Positions 22,870 through 34,139 of a DNA stretch of 64,000 nucleotides are shown in pieces; the first letter of the stretch is position 1, and each line of letters opens with the position of its first letter. Both the position numbers and the translations under genes were made by a program. A model generated the notes under the pieces. The model did not search any database, was not told the DNA's origin, and was given only the letters and a program-made list of their open reading frames with translations. This stretch comes from Stenurella melanura (Eukaryota; Arthropoda; Insecta; Coleoptera; Cerambycidae), in assembly GCA_963583905.1 (NCBI GenBank), contig OY757313.1, forward strand, positions 117,872,503-117,936,502, given 5' to 3'.

Positions 22870-23615
22870 TGTAACGGTGTTTTGCTCTGGGTAGCTGGAG
22901 TCGGAGATTAGTTCAGGATCCAGATTAGTTTAACAAGACAACCCAATCAAAATTAACAATTTCATTATCTTCAACAGGTAAAGTATGCAGGTTTACATAA
23001 TATACTATGGTTACAGGTATTCGGTTTTCAGGTCCGTATCTTTTACGGTTATTGGTAATCAGGTGACATTTAAATTGTATGAGTGAGAGAGAAGACGAGA
23101 GTGTAATGTAGCGATGCGACGAGTAGAGATTTTGACGGCGGAAACGGCGGCGGGCTAATAACCGTCAACCCGAGCAAGCTATCGGCTCAGCGCGGAGGGT
23201 CACTCCTCTGTCAACTTATGTTTGCTCTGGGTCGGTTTCGTCGGGACGACGGGACGTCGCCGGACTAAATAACATTCGGCAGAAGGTCTGTCCTTCGGCT
23301 CAGCGCGCGGTAGGACTTCTCTAGGTCAAGATATATTCGCTCCGGAGAGTCACGTCACCTAGTGCACAAATCAGCAAAGTGTCTCCGGCTCAGCGCGCCG
23401 TAAGCAATTTACGAGGATATGTACTCAGTGCTCTTCTCGATTCGCGGCTGGGCTTTTATACACGAAACTATCCCTCCTTGTTAGAGACGGCCGTGGTCGG
23501 GTGGTGTGCAAATTTAGTACATTGAATATGAATCGCCGTCGTATGGCAAATGTGCACACGGCACTACACTGAAACTTATTAGTAATGAGGTATGATTTTA
23601 GGATGCTTCATTACA
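22870..23615 (-). mobile_element. Solo LTR of a retrotransposon, 4-bp TSD
   Basis: A 746-bp segment starts TGTAACGG and ends TTCATTACA, so its tips are the short inverted repeat TGTAA/TTACA. It is flanked by GTGT on both sides (22866-22869 and 23616-23619). It is noticeably richer in GC than its surroundings. CGGCTCAGCGCG or a near variant occurs three times (about 23183, 23299, 23386), each followed by a similar short block. On the minus strand it has a TATAAAAG box. No internal coding region is attached, so it is a solo LTR left by recombination between two LTRs. A 4-bp duplication fits gypsy-type integration. Confidence 0.72.
23453..23460 (-). promoter_or_regulatory. Putative TATA box in the solo LTR
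   Basis: TATAAAAG on the minus strand, in GTGTATAAAAGCCC, about 155 bp in from the minus-strand 5' end of the LTR. This position is plausible for the U3 promoter and sets the LTR orientation as minus. Confidence 0.5.
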
Positions 23616-24262
23616 GTGTGTGGTTAGACAAACCCAAATCGTTTTATATACACTTGATCATTAGATGGATTTGAAAATTTATTTTATATATAACCAGTGA
23701 ATAAGAATCTCGTACGGTTCTTTAATGCCTGTAAGTTTAGAAAGCCGGTTTTTCACAGGGTTCGATAGGTTTATATTTCCTCTCAGGGCGAGTCAAAACA
23801 GTGTTAACTTTAAGACGACAAATTAGATAATTCAAAGTACATCGTGGTACTCTAAGAGACGACATAAAGCATTGAAACATATTCTTTATAGGATTTTGCA
23901 AACAGCAGAAAAAAATAACTATCTATAACTAAAAGAAAAAGTATATGTAAGTTATTAATGAAATCTTTGCATTCTTTCGATAACCTGAATTCCTGTTATG
24001 CTAGCAAATTAAAATCCTAAAATGAATTTGTCTAATTTCTTATTTGACAATTCTCATTCTAACTCTAGCATCCACACAATCCCCTACGGCCATGCAGATT
24101 CAACTAGTATCTACATAACCCCCTACGATCATGAAGATTCAGTTAAAAATGAGAAGAAAGGCCTAAAATAAAGGTATGTATCTACTTTGTCTTAAAAACT
24201 TTTCATTCTAATGGATTAAATTTTTGTGAAATCTATCATTCTGTTTCTTGGAAATGCTTAGC

Positions 24263-24305
24263 CATTGAAACGTTTTTCGCCCTTATTCTGGATCTCATCA
24301 GAAAG
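24263..24305 (-). ncRNA. Mutated hammerhead motif, E2 left part
   Basis: CUGAUGA, GAA, AAACGUUU and the cleavage C are kept. Stem II reads GAUC/GGGC with one mismatch, and stem I reads CUUU/AAUG with one mismatch. Cleavage would probably be weakened. The palindrome junction begins one base beyond the CUUU segment. Confidence 0.6.
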
Positions 24306-24713
24306 ACTGTGTGGGTGCTGGTGTTAGAATGAGAATTGTCAAATAAGAAATTAGACAAATTCATTTTAGAATTTTAATTTACTAGCATAACCAGAATTCA
24401 GGTTATCGAAAGAATGAAAGAATGCAAAGATTTCATTAATAATTTACGTATACTTTTTCTTTCAGTTATAGATAGTTATTTTTTCTGCTGTTTGCAAAAT
24501 CCTATAAAGAATATGTTTCAATACAATTATAAGCAAACAAATAATAATTCATTTTTAAACATGCACAGAGTGTATAGGCTCCAATACTAGTTAGCTAATA
24601 GATAGGTCAAGATCTGTTGTTTTTGTTAGTCAATCTCAAATATAATTATTTCACACTTATTCATAGAAATTGTCTTGGTTTTGCATGAAATATCTTTATG
24701 AGTGGCTTTATGT

Positions 24714-24755
24714 CTTTCTGATGAGCTCCAGAATAAGGGAAAAAACGTTTCAAAG
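24714..24755 (+). ncRNA. Mutated hammerhead motif, E2 right part
   Basis: CUUU, CUGAUGA, GCUC, AAACGUUU, C and AAAG are intact. The GGGC-GAA segment reads GGGA followed by an A-run, so the conserved G12 and the last base of stem II are lost. This should abolish cleavage. Confidence 0.6.
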
Positions 24756-25203
24756 GCTAAGCATTTCCAAGAAACAGAATGATAAATTTCATGAAAATGT
24801 AATCCATTAGAATGAAAAATATTTAAGACAATGTAGATAAATAAATTTATTTTAGGCCCTTGTTCTCATTATTAACTGAATCTTCATGATCGTAGAGGGT
24901 TATGCAGATACCATTTTAATCTGCATGGCCGTAGGGGACTGTGTGGATGCTAGTGTTAGAATGAGAATTGTCAAATAATTAGACAAATTCATTTTAGGAT
25001 TTTAATTTGCGAGCATAACCAGAAATCAGGTTATCGAAAGAATATGGGTTGCATATATATTTCATTAATAATATACATATACTTTTTGTTTTAGTTATAG
25101 ATAGTTATTTTTTTCTGCTGTTTGCATAATCCTATAAAGAATACATTTCAATACAATTAAAAGCAAACAAATAATAATTCATTTTTAAACATGACATAAA
25201 GCA

Positions 25204-26118
25204 GTTGGTAGCAACCTACAGTAAGCAAATATTTTTCCTTCCTAACTTTAACTTTTCTAGAAGTTGCAACGAACCCGCCGGGAGTGGACAATTTCGCTCA
25301 TCATTTCATAAGGCACTTCTTGTCCCTTTAATATAAAAAATATGAACGTGTCCTACTGACAGGTAGCAAAGATCATCCACAATCTTGTCACGATATAATA
25401 CACTAGTGGCAAAAAAGTATTCAATGAAAAACAGAAGCGGTTTTTACTGTTTACCGAAGAGAATGTTGCTTCCTTTATAAGTATCAAATGTTTTTCAAAG
25501 TTACATATTCATATATTTGACAAATTGAAAGTTAAAACTCACATCACACAATTAACTTTTTTTAAAACAGCAAGTGTCTTATCTGCCTTTGACTATAGTA
25601 ATAGTCTGTATTGCAAAGTTTAAGCTGGCTAATGCAGATTTGGCATATATACAGAAAATTACTATTTTGCATACAATATACAAAGGAAGTATCTCCACTA
25701 TACATTAATATTATATCGTAGATTATAAATAACACTTATTTAATTACTTTCCTAATTAGATAATAGTTTCACCATAAATGTATGTACATTACTCTCGAGT
25801 AATCGACTACACTATTTCTCCGAACATCTAGAGTGTGTTAACAAATCTTATTAGAAAAATAATTTTATTATATACTTTACTTGATTCTTTTCGAGTTTGT
25901 GTAAAAATGGTTAATTTTGCACTTCTAGTTAATTTTTAGGACGCCCCTGGAAGGAAGTGGTTCCGGGCAAACACAGGTGCATGAATCCCATCTCCGAAGT
26001 GGACATCGACAGCGGACATTTGGTCTGACCGATCCCAGAAAGGATTTCAGCTAGATAGTTCTCTCATGTGATCAGGTGGGCCGGGGCCCATGACCTCGCC
26101 CATCCCACCGCCCAGCTC
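25204..26118. other. Spacer, nothing recognised
   Basis: A GC-richer patch at about 25930-26118 (GGACGCCCCTGGAAGG onward) has no recognised identity. The rest is AT-rich. Confidence 0.4.
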
Positions 26119-26375
26119 TCAAGTATGACCATCATACAAATCGATAATATACTGAGGTCTTCTAATGTGGTAAAATTTACACAACCATCATGGATATTTA
26201 TCCCCACGTAGTAATATACAGTATATTCATGGAGGTTTTAAATATTTCATAAAAATTATTATTATTTGTAGATGCATAAAGAAGGTTTTTAAAAATTTCA
26301 AGTATGACCATCGGACAAAGTGATAATAAACTGAGGTCTTCTACTGTGGTAAAAGTATACAAACATCATGGATAG
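26119..26375. repeat. Direct repeat of ~75 bp, 179 bp apart
   Basis: AAGTATGACCATC, CTGAGGTCTTCTA and TGTGGTAAAA occur in the same order near 26120-26195 and 26299-26372, with a few substitutions. It is two copies of an undefined repeat. Confidence 0.5.
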
Positions 26376-26783
26376 AGTCGGGTCAAGTTTAAAAAGACCG
26401 ATGTATGAATTAATATTGCACATACGTTTTCACTATCTCTTGCACACAAACTTAAAGCCATAGCCTAAGGATATTGTCCATGTATGTCTACCAAGATTCT
26501 TTCCCACCTCTTTTGAGACGGAAATATAAAATGTACATTGAGGAGTGAGAAACATAGTCATAAGCTCAGTGATCCTCAAACTGCGTGATTTAACGAATAT
26601 TATTTATTATTATTTCCGTGAACTAACACCACTCTAAATATGAAAAACGTCTTTATAAGAAATATTTAAGTTATTTTTAGTCGTACATAGTGAATATTCA
26701 TCCGTCAAACGAACAATGTCAAACCACTAAGCCTTACAATTTTGTAGTACGTAGATATTACACGTTTTAGAGCAGAATAAATA

Positions 26784-26872
26784 CGATCGCGTAGCTCAAT
26801 CGGTAAGATGCTCGAACAGCAATAAATATAAAGGGGGTTGTTGCGAGATCAATCCCCAGGCACTTTTTTTTA
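26784..26872 (+). ncRNA. tRNA-like pseudogene or SINE head
   Basis: GCGTAGCTCAATCGGTAAGA resembles a tRNA D-arm with a good A box. About 50 bp later, GGGGGTTGTTGCGAGATCAA followed by TCCCC resembles a damaged T-arm/B box, and a run of T residues follows at about 26864-26871. The anticodon arm is disrupted by an AATAAATATAAA insertion-like stretch. It is unlikely to be a working tRNA; a tRNA-derived SINE fragment is the best reading. Confidence 0.42.
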
Positions 26873-27491
26873 TTTGATTAATTATTAAAAGTTAATAATT
26901 TTCGTTCTAAAAGTTTTATTTTATTAAACTGCGCCGCGAGTTTTGTTAAAACTTTATTTTCCCCAAAAACATGTCTTTTGTTACTACTAGCCCGTGTTTA
27001 TCTATAATGAAATATACTTTCTTACGTTATATATTAATACACGATTGGTGAAACGTGCGTCGAGTAGATAAATTGTTCAAGTGTAGTGTTTTAGTGTTTA
27101 TGAAAACGCGTCAATGCGTTGTTCTTTCAGAATTGTTTTAATTTATTTGTTTTAAAATTATTGTTAATTTTTTTTAATATTTATTTTGTCTACCAGAATT
27201 TTTATTTATTACCACTAAAAGAAAAATAATTTATTTTCGTTATTCTCATAGAGATTTCAGATTTTTTTTTGTTATAAGTATGAAATATTTTGTTTTTACT
27301 GACATTGTTTCCCCTACTAATACTACGATCCTATCCTTTGCTGGCAAGAAATGCCCAAACCTTCCCGTGTCTCTTGCTGGACTGTAGCAATATTAGTCTT
27401 TGATTTCTATTTCTGATCACTCATTGTTATTGACTGAATTGGGCAATTCATTTTTTGTTACCAGTTTCATTTATGCCCAAACCTATATACC
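26873..27491. other. Spacer, nothing recognised
   Basis: Strongly AT-rich with poly-T tracts; no gene seen. Confidence 0.4.
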
Positions 27492-27493
27492 TA

Positions 27494-27965
27494 CAGTGTC
27501 CGTCGTAAAGTTTGCTACATATGGGAAAAATTTGTATTATTGAGATTTCTAAAAAATACTATATTGGGTTTTTGTTTCTTTTTTTACATGCAAATGCCTT
27601 TATTCAACTAAAATACATAAAATTTTTATCTAAACTAATCAAATATTTGTGAAATAGACACAAGAGTTTATGATAATTAATGGTAGTGGTAAAATTTGCA
27701 CTTTTTTATTTTCATCATATCTGCTTCAAAATTGGTATATGGGGGTCCTTGTTGTATTCTATATGCACTTTTTCTTCATAAAATTTGACCCACTTTTCGG
27801 TACCACGGTCAACTATTTTTTACAGTCCTGCCAAACCGGTGATCACATGACATGTGTCAAAATGTAATTTTTTGTTGTTGGACATGCATATACGAACCCC
27901 AATAAAGTTTTTTAGAAGTGTCAAAATTACAATTTTTTCCCATATGTAACTTTTTATGGACACTG
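27494..27965. mobile_element. TA-flanked MITE (mariner-type)
   Basis: TA at 27492-27493 and 27966-27967 flanks a 472-bp element. Inverted ends are CAGTGTCCGTCGTAAAG on the left and TTTTTATGGACACTG on the right, extending through ACATATGGGAAAAA about 30-45 bp in. There is no transposase; the frame at 27670-27867 has no recognisable motif. Probably mobilised by a Tc1/mariner transposase in trans. Confidence 0.75.
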
Positions 27966-27967
27966 TA

Positions 27968-28732
27968 TAATCAGAATTTCACTAAAATTATGAAGTCGAT
28001 TGAGACTATCGTATGCAACGGCTGATATACGCAAATGTAATATGGGTTGCATATATCACAGGGGGTCAAGTTACCAGCTTTCATTTAAGGTGGAAATACA
28101 GCGGTGTAGTGGATTGTGCTAAAAAGTGGAAAATGTTTATGTTTTATGTATGGTGTTATCATTTCCAATGTAAAATCTGTGTATTTTTCTGAATTACATG
28201 TACGTATATGAAAGTATAATATGTTAACTATATAATATATTTGTGTAACACCATTTTTTTTTATTTGAAATGTAAAACTTGAAATATGTATACGTACAAT
28301 GTACATATTATCAAAACACTTGCATGTGTATTATGGTGGCCTTTGTTTTTCATATTTTAAAATTTTGTCGTCTCACCCACTCAAATTATTATATTATAAA
28401 AGAAGAAAATTCACAAAAAATTTAGGGTACCTAGCTCAATTCCTTCCCATTCCACAAGAAGAGTGAATTTTCCTATGTATTTCTTATGGGTAAAGGACGC
28501 TTTTTGGTAAATTTGCGACAGAATCGTCAATATGTTGTGTAGTAAAAACCGCACACATCTCCTCTTCAGAATTGTCCAGAGAACACGAAATAACTTCTTT
28601 TTAATTAATGCCTCATAAGACTCTTTTAAAGGGCCCCAAAGTGTTTATAAGAGAGTCTTATGAATTTAAAAAATTAATAATAATTCCTATTCTCTGGTAT
28701 GGATGTTTAGTGGCATTTTTTATGTGTTACAG
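27968..28732. other. Spacer, nothing recognised
   Basis: No coding or repeat signature is convincing. Confidence 0.4.
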
Positions 28733-28960
28733 AGACGGTAGCAGTGCGTTAGACACGATTGTGTGAGAGACAACGGCTAGTCGCTGTTACCTATCCTGAG
28801 TTCGAGTCTCAGCTGCGGCAGATGGCAATGTCGCAGGGAATGGTCGTTGTGAAGATGTCTGTGTGTGCGTCTGTCCTGGTTGAGTGGAAGAGTAGCTATA
28901 GCTAAACTCCGCCAGGGCATTAATATAAATAAGACAATTAAAATTAAAAATTAAAACTAA
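28733..28960 (+). mobile_element. tRNA-derived SINE
   Basis: A tRNA-like head (28733-28819) has an A-box-like GGTAGCAGTGCGTTAGAC near 28738 and a canonical B box, GAGTTCGAGTCTC, at 28798-28810. A tRNA-unrelated body follows with GTGTGTGCGTCTGTCC and GTAGCTATAGCTAAACTCCG, then an A-rich tail of TTAAAA-type repeats (about 28930-28960). SINEs are transcribed by RNA polymerase III from the internal boxes and moved by a LINE in trans. The tRNA of origin is unclear. Confidence 0.7.
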
Positions 28961-29329
28961 AAAACTATCACAAGTAAATCTTAATTAAAAGAGGCGTGTT
29001 TTCGTTTATTTCTTATCTTAACTATGCCAGAACACATTTTACATGAGAGTAATAATGATGTTTTATCTATTAAGTAATTGATTATTTATTATAATCTAGA
29101 AAAACTTAACATGTCCAGGTCTCTCTATATATTAGCTTTGAGTTCTTATGTACATTAAAAATATGGAGCCAACTATAAGCTGGTAAGACTACAGCAACGT
29201 AAGATTTGGTGTATAAACTATAAGCCAAGTTCTCAGATTCCTTTATCGTATTTTTCAAATCACCTCCAGTCCATTATTAAAAGGGTTGATAAAATAAAAT
29301 TGAGATATTCACCTGAAGTTTGGTACACG

Positions 29330-30810
29330 TATTATTATTATGACATCTGATTGAATTTTCTAAAGCCAAATTGGCATTTGTGAATGAGCGAATAGCTTTC
29401 AAAGTATTTCGACAAGCGATTTTTTTAAATAATCTCAATAATCTTACCGAACACCGGTATAATAACAATAGGGTCATAATTATTCGGACTATTGGGATCT
29501 CCCTTTTTAAAAACAGGTACAACCCTACCTATTTGAAAGACATCTGGAAAAGAACCCTCACTGAAACATAAGTTTATTAAGTAAATCATAAAAATCTAGA
29601 CTATTAGTTCTTTAAACAGTTAACTGCATCCATGACATCTAAGATTGTAATCGGTTCAAGAAAGAATGTAATATGAGGTGACGGAGCATGCTTTAAGAAA
29701 TTTAATGCATTTTCATTACCTGGAGGTAGATTTTTTATAACATTGTCTGCCACTGTAGCAAAGAAATCTACAAAAGCATTAAGATGTATCTTACATTCTT
29801 GGTAATTCTTTATAGAATTTGAATTTTTTCGTTATTGATAATCGTCCATCCTTCTCTAGACTTATTGTCAGATTGTTCCATAAATGTATTAAAAGCAATT
29901 TTTTACTGTTCGCGATTTCATTTCGGTATACTTTTTGATAAAAAGTAAATGCAACTTTGTCACCAGGATCTTATGTTACATTATGGACTTCTTTAATAGC
30001 GTAGAGTGTACCTCTCATATTACGTAGACCATCATTAAACCAGTGTATAGGTTTGTTCCCAAAAGGAAACTTTTTTAAAGGGGAATGTATGATTGAGTGA
30101 TTTGTAGGTGTTTACTAAAAAAATAGATAAGAAAGTTGGATCACTGTTAATGTCTGTAAAAATATTCCAATTTATTTCAAATAAGGACGCTCCTAGTTTT
30201 TTAATACCGTGTCCTTGTAGTAGGTCGAATGTCTCCTTTTATTGTTATGAACTGCCCATAGCGATCTGATAGACCTGGGTCTAAGATACCTGTTGTAAAG
30301 GAATTACTGTTAATATTTGTTAAAATATTGTCTATGCAACCAGTTGAGCTAGTGAAATCAGACATAGTTATATCTAATCCAAAGTAATTAGATAGACAAA
30401 ATCTGCCAGGTGTGCTGAGTTGCCTTCAAAATGAATATTAAAGTCACCTAGTATTATCATTTTTTTGCATTTACTGAATAAATTGATGAGTAGTTCTTCT
30501 TTAAATTTAAAAACATATTAAAATCTGACAAGCATGATCTGTATACTGTTACAACTATAGCTTCAAGATCCGATAGATAATGCCACAGAACTCAGCATTG
30601 AGCTCACTACAAAATTGAGTTAGATTTAAAGATTTGTATTTTACACCATTTTTAACAAACACCACCTCTTTTGTTAACTTTTCTCCAGTATGTAATTACC
30701 CATGGTGTATGAATGTAAATTGATTAAATTCGATAAGTCGTACAGAGCGATCACCAGAGACATGAAAATACGCAATGTTTTATGTGAACTACATTTCTAC
30801 ATTCTAGAGC
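29330..30810 (-). pseudogene. Non-LTR retrotransposon ORF2 5' half (endonuclease to RT fingers), broken
   Basis: Read right to left it gives an apurinic-type endonuclease fossil and then the start of a reverse transcriptase. VSGDRSVRLIEFNQFT lies near 30750, and the endonuclease motif MIILGDFNIHFEGNSAHLAD near 30455. SSTGCIDNILTNINSNSF and LDPGLSDRYGQ lie near 30250-30350. GKIIEI, KNRLSKYFE and CQFGFRKFNQ (RT fingers) are near 29340-29480. Many stops and frameshifts occur. It stops just before the RT active site. The plus-strand RT fragment at 31220 starts shortly after that point, see findings. Confidence 0.7.
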
Positions 30811-31219
30811 AAAATGTTACTAAGATTATTTATTAAGCACACGAAAGTGCGAAGATGTACGAGATACCGAATTTTTAATATACAGTGTGTCTCTTAGATT
30901 TAAACCTAAGGGACACCTTGCGCAGATTAGGCGATATATCAATTTTACTTTAAGATGTTGTTAGTAAGACTTACGAAATGAACGAAATAAAGTCAGTAAT
31001 TGTAATATCTATTTGTACAAAGAAATTATAGGAGATATTGGTTCTGTATTTAAATTAAGTGGCACCACGTAAAAATGAATTGTGTCGTATTGGAGGATAA
31101 TGGAAGCCAAATAGGCATTTTGCAATCGGCCACACCCCACAACAACTTCTACTTGTTGTATTGTTGAGTTAGTTTATACAGTAGCATGTATATATACAGT
31201 AATTTCATATTTATAGGTT
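30811..31219. other. Junction segment between opposed non-LTR fragments
   Basis: There is no coding similarity. It contains a small hairpin, GTGTCTCTTAG ... CTAAGGGACAC near 30884-30915. Origin unknown. Confidence 0.4.
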
Positions 31220-32318
31220 TTGTGGGTACTCCTATTGTACTGTGTCGAAGAATTACTTATTATTTTTGATAGACTGGATCATAACATCCTACTGAAAAAA
31301 CTTGCTAATAATGGATTTTCTCCAATACTCCTTGAAATTTTCAACTCTTATCTTACCGACAGAAAGCAACTCGTGCAATGCTGTGGTTACCAGTCTGTTG
31401 AAATAGCCTCTACCTCTGGAGTTCCACAGGGCTCCAACCTGGGTCCACTATTGTTTAACATATTTATAAATGATATTGGATCTGACTTAAATGTCTCGTT
31501 TATGCTCTACGCTGATGATATTAAAATCTATTCCACTATCAACAAGGCAGCTGACTGCGATAATTTACAAGAAAATCTTCTCAAGATAAATCTAACAGAA
31601 AACAAATTACCATTAAATGTTCAAAAGTGTCATGTTATGTCCTTCGCAAATAAATTGCATAGAATAAATTACAACTACTCAATAAATCAATCAACGTTAT
31701 CTCGACCTGACACCATCCGAGACCTGGGAGTCACTTTCGATGATAAACACACTTTCAAAAATCATATTAATAATCTAACATCAGAATCCTATAAAACGCT
31801 AGGCTTTATCATCAGGAATTGCAAAGACTTCACTAATACTAGTACATTAAAATTGCTATATATCTCGTTTATAAGATCTCGTGTTCAATACGCTTCAGTA
31901 ATATGGTGTCCTTATTATGACCTCCATGTGAATACTGTAGAAAGCGTACAAAGAAAATTCTTAAAGTATGCCTGCTATAAAGAAGATGGTGTACATCCCG
32001 CTATTGGCTTTCCTAATGATCGAATGGAGAACAGGTTATCCATTGAAAGTTTCGAGAATAGACATACGAAATCACAAATAATCTAATATAAGCTACTGAA
32101 CAGTAAAATAGACTGCAGTGATATTCTTCATCGTATTAACTTTCAGGTACCTAGAATTACCTCTAGGCATTCACTAACTTTTCATTTGCCGACGCCGAGA
32201 ACAAACATCAAAAAGTTTTCTCCTATTAATCAAATATGCAACAAATATCATACAATTCAAGATATAATTGACATATTCAACTGCAGTGTTGTAGCCTTCA
32301 TAAAAAAACTGTCATAAG
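31220..32318 (+). pseudogene. Non-LTR retrotransposon reverse transcriptase, 5'-truncated
   Basis: An open frame runs from 31220 to a stop at 32084, with a recognisable tail in another frame to about 32318. Reverse-transcriptase motifs in order: FDRLDHNILLKKLANNGFS (palm start), TSGVPQGSNLGPLLFNIF, FMLYADDIKIYS (YADD catalytic Asp pair), IRDLGVTFDD, and the thumb region ending RSRVQYASVIWCPYYD. The fingers, endonuclease and ORF1 are missing, consistent with 5' truncation or inversion. No RNase H or zinc knuckle follows; a 3' end with AAAT repeats lies downstream at 32477. Clade is CR1- or jockey-like; motifs alone do not decide. The frame looks well preserved compared with neighbours. Confidence 0.82.
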
Positions 32319-32476
32319 CTGTTTCCTTGCTTATTTTTATTTTTAATTGTTACTTATATGTCACTTATGTTTATGTGCACATAACATCGAATTACTTTGT
32401 AAATTGTATATTTAATGGTTGTATTACTTTTGTACCCATTCTGTAATTGGGTTAACACCTGTTGAATAGTTGTATA

Positions 32477-32506
<30 letters not shown>
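32477..32506 (+). repeat. (AAAT)n tail of the non-LTR element
   Basis: About seven AAAT units end the transcript-sense 3' region of the reverse transcriptase fossil upstream, as expected for the 3' tail produced by target-primed reverse transcription. Confidence 0.6.
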
Positions 32507-32507
<1 letters not shown>

Positions 32508-32509
32508 TT

Positions 32510-33614
32510 AGGTATATAGGTTTGTACAGGCAGAATGGAATATACGTTTTTATTCAGATTATTCTCTTTATTAAACTTCATTTGTTAGTATCACTTATTG
32601 TCGTGTTTCATTAATTTTAACTAATTCCACCTTGTACTTACTTCATTCGTCTTCTGTTTAAAATATGAGTGCTATTGTCTGTAGGTATTATAATATTCGC
32701 TTCAATTTGCATTTCTTAAGAAACCTTATTTTGAAGTGTAAAGTTAAATTAAATTGAAAAGATATGTTTAAAGTTTTGAAAGTTGGTTTGTTAATTGTTG
32801 GCTAGCTATTTTACAGGAAAGGGAATAAAATCTTTGAGATGTATTACGAGCACCCCGTCCCATATAATCTATAACTTGTAGAATTAAACTCTTTATTAAT
32901 CTGCGCTGTAAAATATTGCTTAATAATTAAAATATCATGGGATTACGCACACAGTTTCCAGCAAAATATTAAGTGTTCGTTTGATTGGTATCCCGTTTAA
33001 AAACCAATTGAAACTTTTTCATATGGTAGTCAAATATGTACATAAACTTTATACTGACCACTGATTTGCAGCCAAAGTTAACAAAGCATTGTTTTTGCAA
33101 TAAAAGCCTTTTGCCATTTTGAAATTGAGAAAGTATGTCAACAAACATACTAGAAAACTGTTAATCGAAATATACAACAAACAAAATTATTCGAAAATAA
33201 TTACTCAAATTGTCTCCTATATATTCTTTCTCTAATTTGTCCAAAGTACTGTAGCTTTCATTTTGCCCTTTCCTATCTGTTTCTTCATTCCTCTTTGTAC
33301 CTCTTTTCCCTGTATTTATTTTTTTAAATTACCTACTCTTCTTTAAAATTTAAATAAACTTCAACTAAAACTTAAGCTGTAAGCGTTGTCGCTTTCAGCC
33401 TAGTGCTTCTAAGCAGGTTCTTGATTTGTTATATTTTCCTGTTACAACAATCAAAAAATTATCCAGTAGTAGTGCCATGCCATTTTATTTTTAGCTATTT
33501 AGTTTTAATATTCCTTTTTGGGCGTTCACTGGTTGTTTACTGCCATTTTAATTCACCTTAATCAAAATGAACCTGCTCATAGTCCCATTTTTATTACACT
33601 CGAGTAATTCAAAA
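32510..33614. other. Spacer, nothing recognised
   Basis: AT-rich, no gene or terminal repeat seen. Confidence 0.4.
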
Positions 33615-34130
33615 AATTATATGGCATTCAATCTGGGTAGTAAAATGTGAGGACCGCAAATATTATCTCCAATACTTCCGAGCCATAGATTTACGCTAAA
33701 TTTGTGTTGAAAATGCGTTGGTCTTATTGCAGGAGGATTTTCATGTGCCCATACATGATAATTATGAAAATTTACAACACCTCGGCGGGTAAACTTTGCC
33801 TCATCTGTCCAAAAAATTTGCCATGTCTTCTAAATGCATTTAGCAACCACTGACAAAAATTTATACGACGACCATAATTACCTGGCATTATTCCCTGAAG
33901 TTGTTGTAAATATAATGCATTTTAGTGATGTTGGCGTAAAGTCCTGGGAAGTAGGGTTAATATTATGGTATCGTGAGGCCATTTTAACAATTGTAGTAGG
34001 ATTTTGTTGAAACTCTCTAAGAATCCGCATATTTCTTCCGCTGTTGTTATTATTGAAATTCATGTTTTGTTCGGGATTATTCCTTAAAATGTAAATGAGT
34101 TTGGACCTGGACACCTTCTCTCAGAATAAC
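33615..34130 (-). pseudogene. Mariner-like transposase fossil (central part)
   Basis: Read from right to left the frames give NPTSQDFTPTSLKC, then a stop-broken stretch. WTDEAKFTRRGVVNFHNYHV (first catalytic D region) and then VWAHENPP and HKFSVNLWLGSIGDNICGPH follow. These are the conserved middle of a mariner-type DDE transposase of the same broad group as the copy at 7160-8222. The second and third catalytic Asp regions are not recognisable. Multiple stops and frameshifts. Confidence 0.72.
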
Positions 34131-34139
34131 GTAGATTAT

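Larger units (their letters stand above)
23872..25192. mobile_element. Palindromic hammerhead-bearing element E2, 11-bp TSD
   Basis: A second, more diverged member of the E1 family. It is bounded by GACATAAAGCA at 23861-23871 and 25193-25203. The left part (23872-24306) is a partial unit in one orientation, stopping just past its hammerhead. The right part (24306-25192) is about 1.4 units in the other orientation. Tips are TTGAAACAT on the left and TTTTTAAACAT on the right, the same two ends as E1 but swapped left to right. Both hammerheads carry core or stem mutations, so this copy is older. It is non-coding. Confidence 0.82.

Noticed and set aside
27670..27867. 65-residue frame with hydrophobic stretch
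   Set aside because: It lies within a TA-flanked MITE and has no conserved motif.
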